Of a stretch of 64,000 nucleotides of DNA, positions 26,859 to 34,968 are shown in pieces (position 1 is the first letter of the stretch; the number at the start of each line of letters is the position of its first letter). The notes under the pieces were generated by a model, which was given only the letters and a program-made list of their open reading frames with translations, was not told the origin of the DNA and searched no databases. The translations under genes and the position numbers were made by a program. The DNA comes from Homoserinimonas sp044769865 (GTDB lineage Bacteria > Actinomycetota > Actinomycetes > Actinomycetales > Microbacteriaceae): the NCBI RefSeq assembly GCF_044769865.1, contig NZ_JBIZWA010000001.1, positions 1,612,001 through 1,676,000 on the forward strand. The letters run 5' to 3'.

Positions 26859-27878
26859 ATGTCAACACCCTCCGCGGCGCGCGTCACGCTCGCCGAGCTC
26901 GCGGCCGAGGCCGGGGTCTCCATTGCGACCGCCTCGAAAGTGCTCAACGGACGAGCGGATGTCGCGGCCTCCACCAGGCGCCGCGTCGAGACGCTCCTCG
27001 ACCAGCACGGCTATCAACGCCGCCAGGGCGCGCAGTCGTCGTCGCGGCTCGTGGAGCTCGTCTTTCACGAGCTGGAGTCCGCGTGGTCGATGGAGGTCAT
27101 CCGCGGGGTCGAGGATGTCGCGAGCCAGCATGGCATGAGCGTCGTGCTCACCGAGAGCGGCACCCGGCACGCGCCCGGCGATGACTGGCTGGAGGGCGTG
27201 CTGGGCCGGCGCCCCGTCGCGGTCGTGCTCGTGTTCTCCGACCTGCCTGAGGCGATGCGGGCCGCGCTGCGCACCCGCTCGATCCCCTTCGTGATCGTCG
27301 ACCCGGCGGGCGACCCCTCACCGGAGGTGCCGGCCGTCGGCAGTGCGAACTGGGCCGGGGGCCTCGCCGCGGTGCGTCACCTGATTGACCTGGGACACAA
27401 GCGGATCGCGGCGATCACGGGCCCCGAGGACATGATGTGTTCACTCGCCCGCATCGACGGCTATCGCTCGGCCATGAACGCGGCCGGCCTGCCGGTGAAG
27501 GAGGAGTGGATCCGCTTCGGCGACTTCCACCGCTCAGGCGGTGCGCGTCACGCGGCCGACCTGTTGGCGCTGCCTGAGCCGCCGACCGCCATCTTCGCCG
27601 GGAGCGACCTCCAGGCGCTCGGCGTGCTCGAGACGGCCCGGTCGCTCGGCCTCCGGGTGCCCGACGACCTCTCGCTCGTCGGCTACGACGACATCCCGCT
27701 CGCCAACTGGGTGAGCCCACGCCTGACCACCGTGCACCAGCCTCTCCGCCAGATGGGCAGCGAGGCGACGCGTCTCGCGATCAGGCTGGCCGAGGGTCCC
27801 ATCGTCGGTGGTACCCCGCGCATGGACCTGGCGACGAGTCTCGTCGTGCGCGAGAGCACGGCTCCGCTGCTCGACTGA
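26859..27878 (+). CDS. xylR: LacI-family xylose regulator
   Basis: 339-residue LacI/GalR protein. HTH VTLAELAAEAGVSIATASKVLN; the sensor domain contains HLIDLGHKRIAAITGPEDM and LVGYDDIPLANWVSPRLTTV. ATG 26859 is chosen over upstream in-frame codons because the HTH begins there and a TATCGT box ends 6 bases before. Divergent from xylAB, it very likely represses xylAB and, judging by the shared CGAA-N3-TTCG operator, perhaps the bxl operon too. Confidence 0.85.
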   Translation: MSTPSAARVTLAELAAEAGVSIATASKVLNGRADVAASTRRRVETLLDQHGYQRRQGAQSSSRLVELVFHELESAWSMEVIRGVEDVASQHGMSVVLTESGTRHAPGDDWLEGVLGRRPVAVVLVFSDLPEAMRAALRTRSIPFVIVDPAGDPSPEVPAVGSANWAGGLAAVRHLIDLGHKRIAAITGPEDMMCSLARIDGYRSAMNAAGLPVKEEWIRFGDFHRSGGARHAADLLALPEPPTAIFAGSDLQALGVLETARSLGLRVPDDLSLVGYDDIPLANWVSPRLTTVHQPLRQMGSEATRLAIRLAEGPIVGGTPRMDLATSLVVRESTAPLLD

Positions 27879-27946
27879 CAGGCCTGTGCGGGCCCGGCAG
27901 CGCCAGTGTGCTCTCGGGTGCACACCGCTCTACCAGGCCCGCATTG

Positions 27947-27978
27947 GCCCGCCCGGTGTCATCGGGTGCCGGGCGGGC
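27947..27978. terminator. Terminator between xylR and bxlA
   Basis: A 10-bp perfect stem (27947-27956 and 27969-27978) overlapping the end of the GH3 gene. It forms part of a larger folded region from about 27882, where GGCCTGTGCGGGCC pairs imperfectly with GGCCCGCATTGGCC and GTGTGC pairs with GCACAC. It serves convergent genes. Confidence 0.7.
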
Positions 27979-30313
27979 TCACCTCCACCCGCGGCTGGAG
28001 TGCGCGGGTGTGGTCGACGACCCGCACGGCGCCCGTGAGGGTCACGCGCTGGGTCAGGGGGATGTCGCCAGCCGAGCGTCCGAAGCCGAGTTCGATCGCG
28101 CCCGGCTCGACGATGCGTGCGCCGTCCCGTCCGGGGAAGGAGGCGAGGTCGGCCGGCACAGTGAAGGCGACGCGGGCGGTCTGGCCCGCATCCAGCTCCA
28201 CTCGGGCGTAGCCGATGAGTCGCTGCACGGGCCGCACGACGCTCGCGACGGGGTCGTGCAGGTACAGCTGCACGACGTCGGCGCCGGCTCGGGCCCCGGT
28301 GTTGGTGACGTCGATCGACACCGTGACCGAGGCATCCGTCGCAATTGAAGCAGCGGATGCCTCAAGTGCGCTCCATTCGAAGCTCGAGTAGCCGAGGCCG
28401 TGCCCGAACCAGAAGGCGGGGGTGGGGTCGATGTTGGAGACCCCGCTGGGCCGGGCGAGGGGCGAGGCGAGGTAGGTCGTCGGCTGCGCGCCCGGCTGGG
28501 CGGGCACACTGACGGGGAGTCGACCGCTGGGGTTGATGCGCCCGCTGAGCACGCCGGCGATGGCGGGGGTGCCCTCCTCACCGGGGAAGAACGACTGCAC
28601 GATCGCGGCCGCTCGCGACACGGCTGAGCCGAGCGCATAGGGGCGACCCGCGAGCAGCGTCACGACGGTGGGCGTGCCGCTGTCGAGCACGGCGTCGACG
28701 AGCGCCTGCTGTGCTCCCGGCAGCTCGAGCGAGGGGGCGTCGCAGCCCTCGCCGCTCGTGCCCCGGCCGAAGAGGCCGGCCCTGTCGCCCAGGGCAAGGA
28801 TCACGATGTCGGCGTTGCGCGCGGCCTCGACCGCGGCGGCGATGCCATCGGTCTCGCCGCCGTCAACGCTCGTGCCCTCCGCGTGCTCGATCTCGGCATC
28901 CGGGAACTCTGCCCGCAGGGAGTCGAGCAGGGTCGGCAACTCGATGCCGATGGGGAACTCCGGATGCCGAACGCCCACGTGGCTCGGGAAGGAATAGCAG
29001 CCGAGCACCGCGTAGGGGTCGTGCGCGTTCGGCCCGATGACGGCGATGCGCTTCGGGGCGGCGAGGGGCAGCACGCCGTCGTTGCGGAGGAGCACGATGG
29101 CCCGCTCCGCGAGGTCCCGCGCGAGCGCGCGGTTCTCGCTTGAGTCGAGGTCGACGCTGCCGCGCTGCACCCCGTCGGATGCCTGCAGCGCGGGAGGAAC
29201 GGGGTTCCAGTCGGCGTCGAGCATGCCGAGCTCGAGCTTCTGCAGCAGCACACGCCGCAGCGCGCGATCGACGAGCGCCTCGGGCACGGTGCCCTCACGC
29301 ACGGCCTCGACGAGCGGTGCGCCGAAGGTCTTGACGGTGGGGAGCTCGACGTCGATGCCGGCCTCGAGCGCCTGGGCCGCGGCATCCGCCCAGCCCTCGG
29401 CATGGCCGTGCAGGGTCGCAAGGAATGCGATCGCGAAGTAGTCGGCGACGACGGTGCCCTCGAAGCCCCAGGTGTCGCGCAGGAGCTCCGTGAGAAGGCT
29501 GCGGTCGGCGGCCGAGGCGACGCCGTCGATGTCGGTGTACGCGTTCATGACGCTGCGCACCCCGCTCTCACGGATCGCCATCTCGAACGGTGGCAGCAAC
29601 ACCTCGGCAAGCTCGCGCTGCCCCACCGAGACGGGGGCGAGGTTGCGGCCCGCGCGCGAGGCCGAATAGCCGACGAAGTGCTTGAGCGTCGCGACGACGC
29701 CGGTCGACTCGATGCCCTGCACGTAGGCGGTCGCGATCGTGCCGACCAGGTAGGGGTCTTCGCCGATCGTCTCCTCGACTCGGCCCCAGCGGGCGTCGCG
29801 CACGACATCGAGCACGGGGGCGAGGCCCTGGTGGATGCCGACCGAGCGCATGTCCGCCCCGATGCGCGCGGCCATGCGACGCACGAGGTCGGGGTCGAAG
29901 CTCGCGCCCCACGAGAGCGGCACGGGGTAGGCGGTCGCGCCCCACGCCGCGAAGCCCGCGAGGCACTCCTCGTGCGCGAGGGCCGGGATGCCGAGGCGGC
30001 TCGCGGAGACGATGCGCTCCTGCGTGCGCTGCAGCGAGAGGGCGCCGAGTGCGGGGTCGACGGGGGCCGTGCCGAAGGGTCGCGTGAGCTGGCCGAGCCC
30101 GAGCGGGAGCAGCGCATCCAGGTCGACGTCGCCGTCGGACATGTCGTGCTGGTGGGGAGCGACCTCGCCACCCTCATCCGAGGCCCCCACCCACACGCCG
30201 TAGAGCTGCGCGATCTTCTCCTCGAGCGTCATCTCGGCCATGAGCGCTGCGACGCGCTCCGCGGGGTCGACAGTGGTGTCGCGCCACAGGGGCACAGTCG
30301 TGGTGTCAGTCAT
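27959..30313 (-). CDS. bxlA: GH3 beta-xylosidase/beta-glucosidase
   Basis: 784-residue GH3 enzyme without a signal peptide, so intracellular. Domains: an N-terminal barrel (about 1-370) with LGIPALAHEECLAGF and GRVEETIGEDPYLVG, an alpha/beta sandwich (about 395-620) with GGRPYA-like and NPSGRLPVSVP segments, and a C-terminal fibronectin-III-like domain from about 660. The nucleophile aspartate is in VVADYFAIAF; a tyrosine after it, where glucosidases often have tryptophan, is common in xylosidases. Last gene of a bxlEFGA-type operon, so cleavage of imported xylobiose is the likely role. Confidence 0.88.
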   Translation of the reverse strand: MTDTTTVPLWRDTTVDPAERVAALMAEMTLEEKIAQLYGVWVGASDEGGEVAPHQHDMSDGDVDLDALLPLGLGQLTRPFGTAPVDPALGALSLQRTQERIVSASRLGIPALAHEECLAGFAAWGATAYPVPLSWGASFDPDLVRRMAARIGADMRSVGIHQGLAPVLDVVRDARWGRVEETIGEDPYLVGTIATAYVQGIESTGVVATLKHFVGYSASRAGRNLAPVSVGQRELAEVLLPPFEMAIRESGVRSVMNAYTDIDGVASAADRSLLTELLRDTWGFEGTVVADYFAIAFLATLHGHAEGWADAAAQALEAGIDVELPTVKTFGAPLVEAVREGTVPEALVDRALRRVLLQKLELGMLDADWNPVPPALQASDGVQRGSVDLDSSENRALARDLAERAIVLLRNDGVLPLAAPKRIAVIGPNAHDPYAVLGCYSFPSHVGVRHPEFPIGIELPTLLDSLRAEFPDAEIEHAEGTSVDGGETDGIAAAVEAARNADIVILALGDRAGLFGRGTSGEGCDAPSLELPGAQQALVDAVLDSGTPTVVTLLAGRPYALGSAVSRAAAIVQSFFPGEEGTPAIAGVLSGRINPSGRLPVSVPAQPGAQPTTYLASPLARPSGVSNIDPTPAFWFGHGLGYSSFEWSALEASAASIATDASVTVSIDVTNTGARAGADVVQLYLHDPVASVVRPVQRLIGYARVELDAGQTARVAFTVPADLASFPGRDGARIVEPGAIELGFGRSAGDIPLTQRVTLTGAVRVVDHTRALQPRVEVSPPGTR

Positions 30314-30326
30314 TGCGGTGGTTCCT

Positions 30327-31229
30327 TTATCCCTTGACAGCGCCCGTGAGGCCGCCGACGATGCGCTTCTCCGCGAAGAGGAAGAACGCGAGTGCTGGCA
30401 GCATCGAGAGCGAGGTGTATGCGAGCACGGCGCCCGTGTCGGCCGAGTACTGGGTCGAGTACTGCTGCACGCCGAGTGGCAGCGTCCAGAGGTCCTGTGG
30501 CATGCCGCCGGCGGCCATGAGGAGGAGCGGCAGCAGGTAGGCGTTCCAGCTGTTCACGAAGGCGAGCACCCCAACCGTGATGAGTCCGGGGCCGGCGAGG
30601 GGCAGCATGATGCGCCAGAAGAAGCCGATGCGGCTCGCCCCGTCGATCGCCGCGGCCTCCTCCAGCTCATTGGGGATCGCTCGCAGGAAGGGTACGAGGA
30701 TGATGATGGTCGTCGGCAGGGCGAAGGCGACCTGCGGAATGATCAGGCCGGGGAAGGTGCCGTGCAGGCCGATGTCGCGCAGCATGATGCTGAGCGGCAG
30801 CGCGGCCACCGTGACGGGGAACATCAGGCCAGCCGCGAACAGGGCGTAGAGGCCGCCGCGGCCGCGGAAGGTGTAGCGGGCGATGACGAACGCCGCCATG
30901 ACGCCGAGGATCACGACGCCCGCGGTCGTGCCGATCGCGACCAGGCTCGACGAGAACACGGAGCCCCAGAACCGGTTCGAGGTCAGCACGTTGAGGTAGC
31001 TGTCGATGGTCCACGGGTCGGGCCAGCCAGCGGGGTTCGCGTTGATGTCGGCCGTGCGCCGGAAGCCGCCGATCCATACATAGGCGACGGGACCGACGGA
31101 TGCCGCGATCACCGTGAGTGCGACGACGTAGACCCACACCTGGCCGAGGTTGAAGGGCTTCTTCTTGGCGTTGAGGGGTGCAGCGGGAGCCGGCCGGGGT
31201 TGCGTGCTTGTCTGCGTGAGGGTTGTCAT
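30327..31229 (-). CDS. bxlG: Carbohydrate ABC transporter permease, MalG type
   Basis: 300-residue CUT1 inner-membrane permease with six helices. The ATPase-coupling EAA loop reads NELEEAAAIDGASRIGFFWRIMLPLAGPG (split here for clarity: E-A-A then DGAS). Partner of the upstream MalF-type permease. No ATPase gene is in the operon, so a shared MsiK-type ATPase encoded elsewhere is expected, as in Streptomyces. Confidence 0.9.
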   Translation of the reverse strand: MTTLTQTSTQPRPAPAAPLNAKKKPFNLGQVWVYVVALTVIAASVGPVAYVWIGGFRRTADINANPAGWPDPWTIDSYLNVLTSNRFWGSVFSSSLVAIGTTAGVVILGVMAAFVIARYTFRGRGGLYALFAAGLMFPVTVAALPLSIMLRDIGLHGTFPGLIIPQVAFALPTTIIILVPFLRAIPNELEEAAAIDGASRIGFFWRIMLPLAGPGLITVGVLAFVNSWNAYLLPLLLMAAGGMPQDLWTLPLGVQQYSTQYSADTGAVLAYTSLSMLPALAFFLFAEKRIVGGLTGAVKG

Positions 31230-31230
31230 G

Positions 31231-32214
31231 TCAGCGCACTCCGCTCGTGATGGCGCCGGCGAGATCGCGGCGCATGGCGAATCGTTGGTAGACGAGGGCC
31301 ACGATGAGTGAGATGACGAAGAGGATCACGGCGATTGCGCTGCCGTAGCCGTACTGGCCCTGGCCGTACTGGATCATGTAGACGGCCATCGTGTTGGTCG
31401 CTCCGACGGGCCCACCCTTGGTCGTGACCCAGACCATGTCGAAGAGCTGCAGCGAGCCGATCATCGAGAGGAAGATCCAGATGCGGATCGTGGGCCCGAG
31501 CAGGGGGAGCGTGATGCGCCACTGCGTCTGCCACCAGCTGGCGCCGTCGATCGCGGCGGCCTCGTGCAGTTCCTCCGGCACGCCCTGGAGCCCCGCGAGC
31601 ATGAGCAGGATTGCGAAGCCCAGGTACTTCCAGGTCAGGATGCCGAACATCACCCAGAGGGCGGTATCAGGGTCGGCGAGCCAGGGCTTGGCGAGGTGGC
31701 CGAGCCCGATGCCCTCGAGCATGGCGTTGATCCCGCCGCGGGGTGAGAGCAGCAGCTTCCACGAAAGACCGGCGACGACCTCTGCGAGCACGTAGGGAAC
31801 GAAGATGAGGGCGCGGATGAGCCCGCGCCCGCGCATGTGGCGGTTGAGGAGCAGGGCGACCGCGATTGCGAGTGGCCCCTGCACGAGGATCGAGGCGATG
31901 ACGATGGTCGCGTTGTTGCCGATCGCCTTGACGAAGAGGGGATCGGAGAAGGCCCGCACGTAGTTGTCGAGGCCGATGAAGCGGTCGAGTGGCCCGAGGC
32001 CGTTCCAGTTGTAGAGGCTGTAGACCGCCGCGAGCGCGACGGGCACGATCACGAAGGAGATGAAGACGAGCAGTGCTGGGCCGGCGAAGAGGGCGATCTC
32101 GAGCCATTTGCGGCCGTTGTTCCCTCCCGGCTTGCGGCGTGGTGCCCGAGTCTGGGTCTTGGCGGGCCCCGTGTCACTCGCGACGGGCGGGGGAGCAGCT
32201 TGCGTTACGGTCAT
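31231..32214 (-). CDS. bxlF: Carbohydrate ABC transporter permease, MalF type
   Basis: 327-residue CUT1 permease with six membrane helices (for example FAGPALLVFISFVIVPVALA). The EAA loop ELHEAAAIDGASWWQTQWRI precedes TLPLLGPTIR. It ends one base before bxlG begins. Together they form the channel for an oligosaccharide, most likely xylobiose or another beta-xyloside, given the adjacent GH3 enzyme. Confidence 0.9.
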   Translation of the reverse strand: MTVTQAAPPPVASDTGPAKTQTRAPRRKPGGNNGRKWLEIALFAGPALLVFISFVIVPVALAAVYSLYNWNGLGPLDRFIGLDNYVRAFSDPLFVKAIGNNATIVIASILVQGPLAIAVALLLNRHMRGRGLIRALIFVPYVLAEVVAGLSWKLLLSPRGGINAMLEGIGLGHLAKPWLADPDTALWVMFGILTWKYLGFAILLMLAGLQGVPEELHEAAAIDGASWWQTQWRITLPLLGPTIRIWIFLSMIGSLQLFDMVWVTTKGGPVGATNTMAVYMIQYGQGQYGYGSAIAVILFVISLIVALVYQRFAMRRDLAGAITSGVR

Positions 32215-32235
32215 CTCTCACTCCGTTGGGAGAAA

Positions 32236-32271
32236 CGGCGGGGCCTGCCGGAGGACTGGCAGGCCCCGCCG
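32236..32271 (-). terminator. Intra-operon stem-loop between bxlE and bxlF
   Basis: A perfect 14-bp inverted repeat (32236-32249 and 32258-32271) with an 8-base loop, about 46 bases after the bxlE stop and 21 bases before bxlF. There is no T-tract. It is the same arrangement as behind the three other sugar-binding protein genes in the window. Confidence 0.8.
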
Positions 32272-32317
32272 AGGTGGGTTTCGGCGTGAACGCGCGGGCT
32301 CGCCGCGCGGGGCCGAG

Positions 32318-33613
32318 TTACTGCGAGGCGGCCGTCTGCTCCAGCGCGGTCACCACGTCTTGCGGGGTGCCCGAGCCGGCGAAGATGTTCACGACTGCCT
32401 GGTTGAGCGGTGCGCCGAAGGCCGGACCGAGCGCGCTGTCGATCCAGAGCTGCACGTAGGTGGCCTCGCTGAGTGCGGCCGCGCTGGCCTGGAGGTTGGG
32501 GTCGGTCAGCGCGTCAGCAGCGGCAGGGTGCGTGGGAACGCCGGCACCGGACTCCGCGAAGCGACGCTGCACGTCCTCGCTCACGATGTACTTCAGCAGG
32601 TCAACCGCCTCATCGGGTGCGTCGGCGCTCAGGCCGAAGCCGTCGCCGCCGCCCATGATGGCGCCGGGGTCGCCGCTGGCTCCGTCAACGCTGGGGAAGG
32701 GGAACCAGCCGAGCCACTCGGGCACTTCACCGTCTTCTGTGAGGCTGCCGATCGTTCCGGCGTTCCAGGGGCCCATGAACTCCATCGCCGCCGTCTGGTT
32801 GGCGATGAGGCCGTTGGAGCTGTCGGCGCCGGTCTGGGCCGGTGTCGCGAGGAAGCCGTTGTTGAACGGCTCCACTGCGATCCACTCCTGCAGGCGCTCG
32901 CCGGCTTCGATCCAGCACGGGTCGGTGAAGTCGTGCTCCGGGATCGCGGTCTCGAGCACGTCGGCGGGGCACGACGCGACGGCGAACTGGTACCACCAGT
33001 GGCCAGCGGGCCAGAGGTCACCCGCGCCGACCGCGATGGGCTCGACGTCGATCGCCTTGAGTGCCGCAACGGCGTCCTCGAGCTCCGAGAGGGTCTCGGG
33101 GGTGCCCTCGATGCCGGCCTCGTCGAAGAGCTCCTGGTTGTACCAGATGCCCGCTGCGCCAAAGGCGTAGGGGATCGCGTACACCTTGCCCTCGACGGTC
33201 CAGGGGGCGACGGATGCGCCCATCGCCTCGATCGACTCGGATGCGACCTCAGTGAGGTCCATCAGGTGCCCGGCCTCTGCCTGGGAGCGTACCTCGCCGC
33301 CCGGCCAGACCATGAAGATGTCGGGCGCGTCACCCGACTGCAGCGCGTTCGGGATGAGCGTGCGCTGCAGGTCTTCGTTCTGGTAGCCGGTCACCTCGAC
33401 CTTGACGCCGGGGTTCTCTGCCTCGAACTCCGCCGCGACCTCCTCATAGATGCCCTGGAGCGGGTCGGAGGTCGCGTTGTGCCACCAGGTGATGGTGACC
33501 GAGTCACCGTTGTCGTTGTCGCCGCCGCCGTCGCTGCTGCACGCGGCGAGCCCGAGCGCAAGGGCGCTCGCGGCGCCAACCGCGGCGACCCGTGTGATGC
33601 GGGATCTGTTCAT
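32318..33613 (-). CDS. bxlE: Extracellular sugar-binding lipoprotein, BxlE-like
   Basis: 431-residue CUT1 solute-binding lipoprotein with lipobox LGLAAC. The mature N-terminus VTITWWHNATSDPLQGIYEEV and the YAIPYAFGAAGIWYNQELFDEAG stretch are standard for this superfamily. A strong promoter with operator precedes it. By context it should bind xylobiose or related beta-xylosides, but specificity within this superfamily cannot be read from sequence alone. Confidence 0.88.
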   Translation of the reverse strand: MNRSRITRVAAVGAASALALGLAACSSDGGGDNDNGDSVTITWWHNATSDPLQGIYEEVAAEFEAENPGVKVEVTGYQNEDLQRTLIPNALQSGDAPDIFMVWPGGEVRSQAEAGHLMDLTEVASESIEAMGASVAPWTVEGKVYAIPYAFGAAGIWYNQELFDEAGIEGTPETLSELEDAVAALKAIDVEPIAVGAGDLWPAGHWWYQFAVASCPADVLETAIPEHDFTDPCWIEAGERLQEWIAVEPFNNGFLATPAQTGADSSNGLIANQTAAMEFMGPWNAGTIGSLTEDGEVPEWLGWFPFPSVDGASGDPGAIMGGGDGFGLSADAPDEAVDLLKYIVSEDVQRRFAESGAGVPTHPAAADALTDPNLQASAAALSEATYVQLWIDSALGPAFGAPLNQAVVNIFAGSGTPQDVVTALEQTAASQ

Positions 33614-33626
33614 CGTTGAACACCTC

Positions 33627-33699
33627 TCGAAAGTTTCGACGGCTCCGTCGAAAGTGATTGGGATGTCGGCATACTATGGTCTCCAGCATTTGGGGTCAA
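33627..33699 (-). promoter_or_regulatory. bxlE promoter and operators
   Basis: On the minus strand TTGACC (33699-33694) and TAGTAT (33676-33671) are 17 bases apart, a near-ideal vegetative promoter. Downstream of the predicted start lies the palindrome TCGAAAGTTTCGA (33627-33639) and an extra half-site TCGAAAG (33648-33654). The core CGAA-N3-TTCG equals the motif in the xylA/xylR region. Related CGAA/TTCG repeats are the known target type of BxlR in Streptomyces. Confidence 0.8.
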
Positions 33700-33747
33700 G
33701 GACAACAAATCACTTCCCTCGATCACCCTGACGGATAAGGTGGGCCC

Positions 33748-34914
33748 GTGGTCACGCGTGGAGACAAGCTCGAGAGCGTACGGCGTCGAAACCTCTCGAC
33801 CGTGCTGGGCCTCGTGCACCGCGGAGGCGACCTCTCCCGTGCCGAGCTGACAGTGCAGACGGGCCTCAATCGCTCGACGATCGCCGCGCTCGTCGCCGAA
33901 CTCGAGGGCCTCGGCCTCGTCGTCGAGACGACGCCCTCGGCGAGCAAGCGGGTCGGGCGGCCGTCGCCGCGGGTGCTCCCTGATCCCCGCCCCGTCGCGA
34001 TCGCCGTCAACCCCGAGGTCGACGCCATCACGGTCGGCGTCGTCGGCCTCTGCGCCCGGGTTGAGCACCGCATCCGCCACGAGGTGGACCACATCGTCAC
34101 GCCCGAGGAGGCGGTCGAGATCATCGCGCGGCTCGTCGCGGACCTCCAGGAGCGCATCGGCGCGGAGCGTCGCATCCGGGGCATCGGCCTCGCCATCCCT
34201 GGCCTCGTTCGAGCGGCCGACGGCGTCGTGCGCTGGGCGCCCCACCTGGGCTGGCGGGAGACGCCCATCACCCGCATGATCGAGGATGCTCTCGGCATGC
34301 CTGCGACGGCCGAGAACGATGCGACCCTTGCCGCGATCGCCGAGCGCGAGTTCGGCGTCGGCAGGGATGTCGACGACCTCGTGTACCTCAATGGCGGTGC
34401 GAGTGGCATCGGCGGTGGCGTGATCGTGCGGGGGCTCCCGCTCGGCGGTGTCGCCGGCTACGCGGGGGAGTTCGGCCAGAACCGGCCGGGGCTCGCCAAC
34501 CTCGACGACAGGGCGACGGAGCACGGCACTCTCGAAGACGAGGTGAGCAGGGCGCGCCTGCTGCGGGTGCTGGGCATGTCGACGGCCGACGAGTCAACGC
34601 TCGAGGCCTCCCTCCTGGCCTCGACTGACGAAACAGTCCTGGCCGAGATCGCGCGCCAGCATCGCGTCCTGACCGTCGCCCTGAGCAATGCCATCAATGT
34701 GCTCAACCCCGAACTTGTCGTGCTCGGTGGCTTCCTCGCGAGCCTCCACGCCTGTGCCCCCGAGCGGTTCGATGCGCTCGTCGAGCGGTCGACCGTCCCC
34801 GCCGCTTGGGAGGGTGTACGCATCGAACGCGCCGGCCTCGCGCAGGACGGTCTCCTCATCGGTGCCGCCGAGCTCGCCCTGGCGCCGCTGTTGCAGGACC
34901 CCGCGGGCGCCTAA
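33748..34914 (+). CDS. ROK-family transcriptional regulator
   Basis: 388-residue ROK protein with an N-terminal winged HTH (about 15-70, TGLNRSTIAALVAELEGLGLV) and a sugar-kinase-like domain (IGLAIPGLVRAADGVVRWAPHLGW, ENDATLAAIAE). The cysteine-rich zinc motif that normally follows GEFG is missing; the region reads GEFGQNRPGLANLDDRATEHG, so it is unlikely to be a standard ROK kinase. TAAGGT ends 6 bases before the GTG start, suggesting a leaderless mRNA. Divergent from bxlE, it may regulate that operon alongside XylR. Confidence 0.85.
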   Translation: MVTRGDKLESVRRRNLSTVLGLVHRGGDLSRAELTVQTGLNRSTIAALVAELEGLGLVVETTPSASKRVGRPSPRVLPDPRPVAIAVNPEVDAITVGVVGLCARVEHRIRHEVDHIVTPEEAVEIIARLVADLQERIGAERRIRGIGLAIPGLVRAADGVVRWAPHLGWRETPITRMIEDALGMPATAENDATLAAIAEREFGVGRDVDDLVYLNGGASGIGGGVIVRGLPLGGVAGYAGEFGQNRPGLANLDDRATEHGTLEDEVSRARLLRVLGMSTADESTLEASLLASTDETVLAEIARQHRVLTVALSNAINVLNPELVVLGGFLASLHACAPERFDALVERSTVPAAWEGVRIERAGLAQDGLLIGAAELALAPLLQDPAGA

Positions 34915-34922
34915 GCAACCTC

Positions 34923-34961
34923 TGGGAGCGCTCCCAGGTCGCCGGATGTCTCAGGTAGAGT
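34923..34961 (+). promoter_or_regulatory. CebR-type operator and leaderless promoter of bglA
   Basis: TGGGAGCGCTCCCA (34923-34936) is a perfect 14-bp palindrome identical to the operator of the cellobiose repressor CebR in Streptomyces. The -10 box TAGAGT (34956-34961) ends 7 bases before the ATG, so the operator covers the -35 region. No cebR gene is in the window, so the regulator must be encoded elsewhere. Confidence 0.85.
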
Positions 34962-34968
34962 CCGACGC

